Positions 1 through 5,022 of a stretch of DNA of 5,022 nt are shown one piece after another. Under the pieces are notes generated by a model that was not told the origin of the DNA, ran no database searches, and was given only the letters and a program-made list of their open reading frames with translations. The stretch is from contig DPZQ01000170.1 in the NCBI GenBank assembly GCA_003536295.1, positions 1 through 5,022 on the forward strand. The letters are read 5' to 3'. The translations under genes and the position numbers were made by a program. How positions within the stretch are numbered: the stretch's first letter is position 1; every line of letters starts with the position of its first letter. Source of the DNA: Rhodobacter sp. Its GTDB lineage: Bacteria > Pseudomonadota > Alphaproteobacteria > Rhodobacterales > Rhodobacteraceae.

Positions 1-513
1 GGCATGCGCCTTCCCATCGAAAGCCATGTGCTACAGGCCTTTGTCACCGAGGGGCTGAAGCCCTGTATTGATCACGTCATAAGCTTTGGCATGGGGCATT
101 TTTATATTAGCCAATCAGACAAGGGTGGTTTGGTCTTTGGCGGCGACTTAGATTTTTACGCCTCTTACGCAGCGCGAGGTAATTTACCGATGGCGGAACA
201 CGTAATGGAAGCGGGCATGGCTTTGATGCCGATGATTGGGCGCGCAAAGGTTTTGCGCTCTTGGGGGGGCATCATGGATATGACTCCCGACGGATCGCCC
301 ATCATTGATAAGACCCCCATCGGAGGACTTTATATTGATTGTGGTTGGAACTATGGCGGCTTTAAGGCCGTACCCGCCTCGGGCTGGTGCATGGCCCATT
401 TGATGGCCACAGATCAGCCCCATCCGGTAGCGGCCAAATTCCGTCTTGACCGTTTTGCCACAGGCCATCTTCTGGACGAAGAAGGCACAGGCAGCCAACA
501 TAACTTGCATTAA
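1..513 (+). CDS. soxB: Sarcosine oxidase beta subunit, C-terminal part (5' end outside window)
   Basis: C-terminal 170 residues of the beta subunit of heterotetrameric sarcosine oxidase, a DAO/MSOX-family flavoenzyme. The frame is open from base 1 (first codon GGC), so the ATG at position 4 is internal; the family is usually about 400-417 residues, so some 240 N-terminal residues are missing. Visible family blocks, numbered from the Met at position 4, are LPIESHVLQAF (3-13), SQSDKGGLVFGGD (36-48), RSWGGIMDMTPDGSPIID (85-102) and GWNYGGFKAVPASG (114-127). The GFK lysine (121) aligns with the substrate-carboxylate lysine of monomeric sarcosine oxidase. The covalent FMN site and the N-terminal Rossmann motif belong to the missing part. 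This subunit oxidises sarcosine in the cytoplasm and passes electrons to O2, giving H2O2. It ends at TAA 511-513, 8 nt before soxD. Identity is firm from recalled homologues; only the length is unseen. Confidence 0.96.
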   Translation, partial: GMRLPIESHVLQAFVTEGLKPCIDHVISFGMGHFYISQSDKGGLVFGGDLDFYASYAARGNLPMAEHVMEAGMALMPMIGRAKVLRSWGGIMDMTPDGSPIIDKTPIGGLYIDCGWNYGGFKAVPASGWCMAHLMATDQPHPVAAKFRLDRFATGHLLDEEGTGSQHNLH

Positions 514-521
514 GGCATATC

Positions 522-806
522 ATGCGCATAACCTGCCCCCATTGTGGCCCCCGTGATCGGCGTGAATTCACTTATTACGGCGACAAGGCCTATTTAACCC
601 GCCCTGCTCTTGAAGATGCTCGAGGATGGGATGGTTTCTTGCATTTACGTGACAATATCGCGGGTGAGGTGCAAGATCTTTGGTATCATGAGCTGGGCTG
701 CGCCGCTTGGATCTTGGTCACCCGTAACACGGTGACCCACGAGATTAACCACACCAGCTTAATCGCACAGCTCCACTTAACAACATCACAAAAAGGTACG
801 AAATGA
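522..806 (+). CDS. soxD: Sarcosine oxidase delta subunit
   Basis: A 94-residue SoxD, of typical family size. It is the small zinc-binding structural subunit of heterotetrameric sarcosine oxidase. The expected four zinc ligands are visible: Cys5 and Cys8 in the N-terminal CPHCG motif, and His56 and Cys60 in the WYHELGCAAW block. The H-x3-C spacing matches the known family site. Central conserved residues include the FLHLRDN segment (39-45). The start at 522 is supported by the AAGG at 512-515, which overlaps the soxB stop codon with 6 nt spacing, and by the CPHCG motif lying immediately after it. The stop (804-806) overlaps the soxA start (ATGA), which suggests translational coupling in a soxBDAG operon. 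The C-terminal tail (LTTSQKGTK) is divergent and its codons carry the soxA Shine-Dalgarno sequence. Confidence 0.96.
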   Translation: MRITCPHCGPRDRREFTYYGDKAYLTRPALEDARGWDGFLHLRDNIAGEVQDLWYHELGCAAWILVTRNTVTHEINHTSLIAQLHLTTSQKGTK

Positions 807-3730
807 GGCTAGATCATTTAGGCGCAATTGATCGTTCTATGCCCGTCAACTTTGAATTTGATGGCGTGGCCTATAGCGGCTTTGCGGGTGATACTTTGGC
901 CTCTGCACTGCTGGCAAATGGGGTTAAGCTCACAGGACGCAGCTTTAAATACCACCGCCCACGCGGGATTTTTACCATCGGCTCTGCCGAACCCAATGCG
1001 ATGATTACCCTGATCGAAGGCGCCCAGCGGACACCGAATTTGCGCGCAAGTATGATTGAAATTTACGAAGGCATAAGAGCATTTAGCCAAAACAACTGGC
1101 CCAGTTTGCGTCATGATGTGATGGCCATTAATGACGTATTTTCGCCTTTTTTAGGTGCGGGTTTTTATTATAAAACCTTTATGTGGCCGCGCAAGTTTTG
1201 GGAAAATATTTATGAACCTGTGATCCGGCGGGCTGCAGGTCTTGGGTCTTTGGCGACAGAACCAGACCAAAGCGTCAGTGAAAAAGCTTTTGCGCATTGC
1301 GATCTTTTGGTGATTGGTGGGGGGCCTGCAGGCTTGTTGGCGGCACGAACGGCGGCGCGTGCAGGGCTTGATGTGATTTTGGCAGATGAAGATACCACTC
1401 TTGGCGGTCGTTTGCTTTATGAACAAGAAGAGATTGATGATGCGCCCGCCAGCCTTTGGCTTCAAAAGCTTTTGATTGAATTGCGCGCCCTGCCCAATGT
1501 GCGGCTTATGACACGCACTACCGTCACAGGTTTATATGATGGCGGCACATTTAGCGCACTGGAACGGGTGAGTTTGCATATGCAGCCTGCGGGAGATCTA
1601 CCACGCGAATGTTTCTGGCGCATCGTGGCTAAACACGCCATTTTGGCTGCAGGCGCCTTGGAACGCCCCATTGCTTTCGCCAACAATGATCGCCCCGGCA
1701 TTATGCTGGCTAACGCTGTACGCGGCTATGTGAACCGCTTTGGGGTCGTGCCGGGGCTAAAGGTCAGTATTTTTGCCAATAACGATGATGCGCGCCGCAC
1801 TGCCCGCGATCTGATGGCCGCAGGGGTTAATGTAGTGGCTATATTAGACAGTCGCGCCGATGCGCCGAGCGCAGAGAATTGTCCCGTTTACCTTAAGGTG
1901 GAAATTCTAAACACCGAGGGGCGTCACGGCCTGACGCATTTACGCTTTCGCCACGCGGCAGGAGAAGCATATCTGGCCACCGATTGTCTAGGCCTGTCGG
2001 GTGGCTGGAACCCCAGCTTACATTTAGCATGCCATATGAATGGCCGCCCCGCGTGGAACGATGCGATTGCTGCCTTCGTCCCAAGCGTTGACATGGTCGC
2101 AGGCCTGACTACTGCGGGGGCCGCTGCTGGAGTCTTTTCAACGCTTGGGGCGATGCGCTCAGGGCAAGACGCGGCGCTGGCAGCCCTTATCTCCCTAAAG
2201 GTCAAAGCGCCTGCCAAATCCAAACTTCGCCTGCCAGATGCGGACGATGCAACCTACCGTATCACACCCCTTTGGGCCCAAAAATCTGATACGCGGGCTT
2301 GGGTTGATTTGGCAAATGACGTCACCACCAAAGACATAGACCTTGCCGTACAAGAAGGTTTTATAAGCGTTGAGCACATGAAGCGCTACACTACCCAAGG
2401 TATGGCCCCCGATCAGGGAAAAAGCGCTAATGTGCTTGCGTTGGCTTATTTGGCCGATACCTCGGGGCGTGAAATTGCGCAAACAGGCACCACCACCTTT
2501 CGTCCCCCCTTCGCGCCGCAATCCATTGGTGCGATGGGCGCGGGGGGCCAGAAAAAAGGCTTTGCCCCCGAGCGATTCTTGACCTCGCACGCGGCCTCGG
2601 TCTCGCTAGGCGCACCTATGATAGAAGCGGGGCTTTGGTATCGGCCAAGCTATTTCCCGCAAAAAGGTGAAACCACCTGGCGCGAGACCTGCGACCGCGA
2701 AGTAGGCTTGGTGCGCAGCGCCGTGGGGGTGTGCGATGTGTCGACCTTGGGGAAAATTGACATCCAAGGCCAAGATGCGGCGCGTTTTTTAGATTTCATC
2801 TACACCAATACCATGTCTACCCTGCCAGAAGGGCGGGTACGTTACGGTATAATGCTGCGCGAAGATGGTCATGTACTTGATGATGGCACCACCGCGCATT
2901 TGGGGCCTAACCACTATCTGATGACCACAACCACTTCAGCGGCAAGCCAAGTGATGCGCCATCTTGACTTTGTCCATCAGGCCTACTGCGCTGACTGGGA
3001 TCTGTCGACGATTTCGGTGACAGAAAACTGGGCCCAATTCGCCATAGCCGGGCCCAAAGCCCGTGCATTGATCGAAAGTCTAAGCGGTCAGCCCATTAAT
3101 TTATCCTTTATGGGGTTTGTAAATCTGCAACTTTCGGAGATTGTTGCTCGGGTTTTTCGCATCTCATTCTCGGGGGAAGAAAGTTATGAGCTCGCGGTGC
3201 CCGCCCGCTATGGGGCGAGTTTGTGGCATAAGCTGATCGTCTTGGCCAAAACCTATGAGGGGGGGCCCTACGGGATGGAAGCTTTGAATGTGTTGCGCAT
3301 CGAAAAGGGGCTTTTGACCCATGCCGAAATGCACGGGCGCGTCACGGCTTTTGATCTGGGTCTGAGCAGCAAGATGTCCAGCAAAAAAGACTTTATAGGC
3401 CGTGCTGCCGCAGGCCGTGCGGGGCTTTTGGGCCCAGGGCGCGAAGAGTTGGTGGGCCTGATCGCCCCTGTTGGCCACACGATCAGCGCAGGCGCGCATC
3501 TTTATCCGACAGACAAAGCCCCCGTCCGCGAGAATGACCAAGGCTATGTCACCTCGGCGTGCTATTCGCCCACGCTTGGGCGCTATCTGGCCTTGGCCTT
3601 TTTGAGAGACGGGCGCGAAAAACAAGGGCAAGAGATCCGACTGGTTGATCATTTACGCGATCTTGATGTGCTTTGTCAGGTGGAAAATCCGGTATTTTAC
3701 GACAACACAGGAGAGCGCCTGCGTGGTTAG
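803..3730 (+). CDS. soxA: Sarcosine oxidase alpha subunit (NAD- and folate-binding)
   Basis: A 975-residue SoxA, close to the usual ~1000. Domains in order: an N-terminal 2Fe-2S-ferredoxin-like fold without cluster cysteines (about 10-100, with GRSFKYHRPRG at 45-55); a FAD/NAD-type Rossmann domain with VIGGGPAGLLAA (170-181), DRPGIMLANAVRGYVNRFG (296-314) and SLSGGWNPS-type block (398-405); the SoxA linker region with EGFISVEHMKRYTTQGM (518-534) and GTTTFRPP (562-569); and a GcvT-like folate-binding half (about 615-970) with VGVCDVSTLGKIDIQG (641-656) and YGMEALNVLRIEKG (823-836). In the family, NAD+ binds noncovalently here, and the GcvT part receives the methylene-iminium intermediate from SoxB through a tunnel to make 5,10-methylene-THF. 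The start at 803 overlaps the soxD stop, has AAGG (793-796) 6 nt upstream, and retains the conserved IDRS lead (9-12); Met13 is a less likely alternative. The reading frame is intact, with no sign of decay. Confidence 0.97.
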   Translation: MRLDHLGAIDRSMPVNFEFDGVAYSGFAGDTLASALLANGVKLTGRSFKYHRPRGIFTIGSAEPNAMITLIEGAQRTPNLRASMIEIYEGIRAFSQNNWPSLRHDVMAINDVFSPFLGAGFYYKTFMWPRKFWENIYEPVIRRAAGLGSLATEPDQSVSEKAFAHCDLLVIGGGPAGLLAARTAARAGLDVILADEDTTLGGRLLYEQEEIDDAPASLWLQKLLIELRALPNVRLMTRTTVTGLYDGGTFSALERVSLHMQPAGDLPRECFWRIVAKHAILAAGALERPIAFANNDRPGIMLANAVRGYVNRFGVVPGLKVSIFANNDDARRTARDLMAAGVNVVAILDSRADAPSAENCPVYLKVEILNTEGRHGLTHLRFRHAAGEAYLATDCLGLSGGWNPSLHLACHMNGRPAWNDAIAAFVPSVDMVAGLTTAGAAAGVFSTLGAMRSGQDAALAALISLKVKAPAKSKLRLPDADDATYRITPLWAQKSDTRAWVDLANDVTTKDIDLAVQEGFISVEHMKRYTTQGMAPDQGKSANVLALAYLADTSGREIAQTGTTTFRPPFAPQSIGAMGAGGQKKGFAPERFLTSHAASVSLGAPMIEAGLWYRPSYFPQKGETTWRETCDREVGLVRSAVGVCDVSTLGKIDIQGQDAARFLDFIYTNTMSTLPEGRVRYGIMLREDGHVLDDGTTAHLGPNHYLMTTTTSAASQVMRHLDFVHQAYCADWDLSTISVTENWAQFAIAGPKARALIESLSGQPINLSFMGFVNLQLSEIVARVFRISFSGEESYELAVPARYGASLWHKLIVLAKTYEGGPYGMEALNVLRIEKGLLTHAEMHGRVTAFDLGLSSKMSSKKDFIGRAAAGRAGLLGPGREELVGLIAPVGHTISAGAHLYPTDKAPVRENDQGYVTSACYSPTLGRYLALAFLRDGREKQGQEIRLVDHLRDLDVLCQVENPVFYDNTGERLRG
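3709..3713 (+). promoter_or_regulatory. Shine-Dalgarno site for soxG
   Basis: AGGAG, extending to AGGAGAG, lies within the last codons of soxA, 9 nt before a GTG at 3723. It is the strongest SD-like sequence in the window. It selects the GTG start of soxG over the upstream in-frame ATG at 3645, which lies deep inside soxA. Confidence 0.8.
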
Positions 3731-4271
3731 TCTTATCCCCACCCCCCCACTGACAGTTCCGCCGATCTTTTTGGGTGCTTGCCAATTGGCGACGGTTGAT
3801 TTGGGGCCTTTGGCCTCATTCACGCCCAAAAAGGGGCAAGAAAGCGCTTTGCAGGCCTATTTGGCCACATTGGACCTGGCCTGCCCACCACCCAATCATG
3901 CCCAGTCCAATAGCACGCAAAGCGTGCTTTGGGCGGGCGCGGCGCAGTGGTTTTTCCAAGGTCCATTGCCAGAAAAGTTGATGCAATTTGCCTATGTCTC
4001 CGATCAAAGTGATGGCTGGGCCACGTTAAGCTTGTCTGGGGCCACGGCCCCTAATGTTTTGGCGCGCCTTTATCCGCTTGATCTGCGCGAAAAGGTTTTT
4101 GGCGTGGGACAATTGGCGCGTGCGCCTTTGATGCATATGGCGTCCCTGTTGCACCGTACAAAGCCGCGTGAGTTCACGCTTTATGTATTTCGCTCGATGG
4201 CGCAAACAGCTTGGCATGAGGTGAAAACTGCGATGATCCATGTGGCCGCCCGCGGCCGCGACGGTGTCTAG
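3723..4271 (+). CDS. soxG: Sarcosine oxidase gamma subunit
   Basis: A 182-residue SoxG starting at GTG 3723, overlapping the soxA stop (3728-3730) by 8 nt. The AGGAG at 3709-3713 supports this start, and the resulting length fits the family (about 180-210). The in-frame ATG at 3645 would add 26 residues that are only a shadow of soxA. SoxG is a small cytoplasmic subunit distantly related to GcvT/YgfZ folds that packs against SoxA and SoxB in the enzyme. Recognisable blocks are FTPKKGQESAL (33-43), a tryptophan-bearing VLWAGAAQWFFQGPLP (68-83), QSDGWATLSLSGATAPNVLARLYPLDLR (95-122) and the C-terminal YVFRSMAQTAWHEV (154-167). The N-terminal 30 residues are proline- and leucine-rich and poorly conserved in the family. 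A C7 homopolymer falls at codons 7-9. It completes the soxBDAG set. Identity rests on operon position plus the conserved blocks. Confidence 0.93.
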   Translation: MVSLIPTPPLTVPPIFLGACQLATVDLGPLASFTPKKGQESALQAYLATLDLACPPPNHAQSNSTQSVLWAGAAQWFFQGPLPEKLMQFAYVSDQSDGWATLSLSGATAPNVLARLYPLDLREKVFGVGQLARAPLMHMASLLHRTKPREFTLYVFRSMAQTAWHEVKTAMIHVAARGRDGV

Positions 4272-4308
4272 GCGGGTAGTTAAGCCTAGCCCTCTCACGC
4301 CTGTTTTT
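4268..4308 (+). terminator. Candidate intrinsic terminator after soxG
   Basis: Two competing structures can be drawn at the soxG stop. One is a perfect 6-bp stem, CTAGGC (4268-4273) with GCCTAG (4284-4289), loop of 10 nt, with no T-run directly after it. The other is a longer composite hairpin: UAGGC (4269-4273) with GCCUG (4299-4303), GGG (4274-4276) with CCC (4290-4292), and UAG (4277-4279) with CUA (4286-4288), with a bulged G4289 and an unpaired TCTCAC (4293-4298). It is followed by TTTTT (4304-4308). The T-run and placement fit a weak Rho-independent terminator ending the sox operon, but the bulges make this uncertain. No folding energy was computed. Confidence 0.45.
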
Positions 4309-4337
4309 GCACCATGAACGCTTGCGCCCCGCGCGAC

Positions 4338-4342
4338 AAAGG
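4338..4342 (+). promoter_or_regulatory. SD-like AAAGG upstream of dnaG, unusually spaced
   Basis: AAAGG is the only SD-like sequence seen just upstream of dnaG. It is 14 nt from the dnaG ATG at 4357, longer than the usual 5-10. It is 7 nt from an out-of-frame ATG at 4350 that opens a 10-codon ORF. It may serve dnaG weakly, serve the small ORF, or be chance. Confidence 0.35.
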
Positions 4343-4356
4343 CCGATATATGCTCT

Positions 4357-5022
4357 ATGAGCTTGCCCGCTGGATTCCTTGATGACCTGCGCAACCGCGT
4401 CTCGCTGTCTGGCGTTGTGGCGCGCAAAGTCATATGGGACGAGCGAAAATCCAATCAGGGCAAGGGCGACATGTGGGCCCCTTGCCCCTTTCACCAAGAA
4501 AAATCCGCATCCTTCCATGTTGATGACCGTAAGGGCTTTTATTACTGCTTCGGCTGTCATGCCAAAGGCGATGCACTTAGCTTTATTCGCGAAACCGAAA
4601 ATCTAGGGTTCATGGAAGCGGTCGAAGTTTTGGCTCGCGAAGCAGGTCTGACCATGCCCGCCCGCGACCCAATGGCCGCACAAAAAGACCAAGCGCGCAA
4701 ATCTTTGGCCGATGTGATGGAAGAGGCGGTCAAATTCTACCGTTTACAACTGGCCACGGCGGGCGGCCAGACCGCGCGCTCTTACCTGTCTGGGCGCGCT
4801 TTGGGCCCCGAGGCACAAGCGCGCTGGGACATTGGCTGGGCCCCCGATCAACGCCAAGGGCTTTTTAGCTCCCTGACCGCCAAAGGCATCAACGCTGATC
4901 TGATAGTTGAGGCAGGGCTTTGCGCCCACCCCGACGGCGGCGGCGCGCCCTATGATCGGTTTCGCGGGCGCATTATTTTCCCAATCCGCGACGCGCGAGG
5001 GCGCTGCGTTGGGCTTGGCGGG
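4357..5022 (+). CDS. dnaG: DNA primase, N-terminal part (3' end outside window)
   Basis: The first 222 codons of DnaG; the frame is open to the right edge. Primase synthesises short RNA primers for Okazaki fragments at the replication fork, together with DnaB helicase. The N-terminal CHC2 zinc-binding domain is complete: Cys43 and His46 in APCPFHQEKSASFHVD (41-56), then Cys64 and Cys67 in KGFYYCFGCHAKGDALSF (59-76). E. coli has the same ligands at 40, 43, 61 and 64. Residues 77-97 (IRETENLGFMEAVEVLAREAG) are the conserved helical end of this domain. The RNA-polymerase (core) domain begins around 115, with the conserved DRFRGRIIFPIRDARGRCVG (200-219). The TOPRIM catalytic motifs lie beyond the window. 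The ATG at 4357 gives the canonical alphaproteobacterial start (MSLPAGFLDDLRNRVSLS); no in-frame start lies just upstream. The gene is separated from soxG by 85 nt with a terminator-like hairpin, so it is probably its own transcription unit. Confidence 0.97.
   Translation, partial: MSLPAGFLDDLRNRVSLSGVVARKVIWDERKSNQGKGDMWAPCPFHQEKSASFHVDDRKGFYYCFGCHAKGDALSFIRETENLGFMEAVEVLAREAGLTMPARDPMAAQKDQARKSLADVMEEAVKFYRLQLATAGGQTARSYLSGRALGPEAQARWDIGWAPDQRQGLFSSLTAKGINADLIVEAGLCAHPDGGGAPYDRFRGRIIFPIRDARGRCVGLGG

Noticed and set aside
2195..2590. 131-codon open frame on the - strand inside soxA
   Set aside because: It is opposite the conserved SoxA linker region and the translation is low-quality, with no known motif or ribosome site evident.
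3567..3582. CGCCCA/TGGGCG inverted repeat with a 4-nt loop near the end of soxA
   Set aside because: Only 6 bp, in conserved coding sequence (SPTLGR), with no T-run; it is explained by codon use.
3164..3652. 162-codon open frame on the - strand inside soxA
   Set aside because: It lies wholly opposite conserved GcvT-domain coding sequence of soxA and its translation shows no recognisable domain. It is a codon-bias shadow.
3645..3722. Upstream ATG extension of soxG
   Set aside because: The added residues read soxA coding sequence in another frame, and a strong SD precedes the GTG at 3723.
4251..4260. 10-bp palindrome CGCGGCCGCG at the end of soxG
   Set aside because: It encodes ordinary Arg/Gly/Ala-rich residues in a GC-rich stretch, and short GC palindromes arise readily by chance.
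4174..4560. 128-codon - strand open frame spanning the soxG end, the spacer and the dnaG start
   Set aside because: It is antisense to two well-supported genes and the translation has no recognisable motif; the spacer is explained by a terminator-like hairpin and the dnaG leader.
4379..4606. 75-codon + strand ORF overlapping dnaG
   Set aside because: It is out of frame with dnaG, which has a clear CHC2 zinc domain in the other frame across the same bases.
1..5022. Search for mobile elements, CRISPR-like repeats, tRNAs, defence genes or an unknown system
   Set aside because: The window is almost fully covered by five recognised genes. No spaced direct repeats, transposase motifs or tRNA-like folds were seen by reading.

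Overview
This window is ordinary core and metabolic DNA from an alphaproteobacterium. It is most probably from the Rhodobacterales (Roseobacter-like), judging by recalled protein similarity of all five genes and moderate GC content (about mid-50s percent by eye, not counted). All genes lie on the + strand and are tightly packed. I see no mobile element, CRISPR array, tRNA or rRNA.

Positions 1-4271 carry the heterotetrameric sarcosine oxidase operon in the order soxB (3' part only), soxD, soxA, soxG. soxB and soxD are 8 nt apart. soxD and soxA share an ATGA stop/start overlap. soxG starts at a GTG inside the last codons of soxA, behind a strong Shine-Dalgarno sequence. The four subunits form one enzyme that oxidatively demethylates sarcosine to glycine and H2O2. 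The methyl carbon is passed to tetrahydrofolate as 5,10-methylene-THF, or released as formaldehyde without folate. SoxB holds the amine oxidase site, SoxA binds NAD+ and folate, SoxD binds zinc, and SoxG is a small GcvT-like subunit. The operon promoter and the start of soxB lie upstream of the window.

Positions 4272-4356 are a short intergenic spacer with a plausible but imperfect terminator hairpin at its start. Positions 4357-5022 are the 5' part of dnaG (DNA primase), open to the right edge. It contains the complete CHC2 zinc-binding domain and the beginning of the catalytic core.

I found no previously undescribed system. The points worth a second look are small: the translation start region of dnaG, where a 10-codon upstream ORF is better placed for the only SD-like motif; the sox/dnaG boundary structure; a few inverted repeats inside soxD and soxG; three 7-nt G/C homopolymers; and a SoxA N-terminal ferredoxin-like domain with no cysteines.
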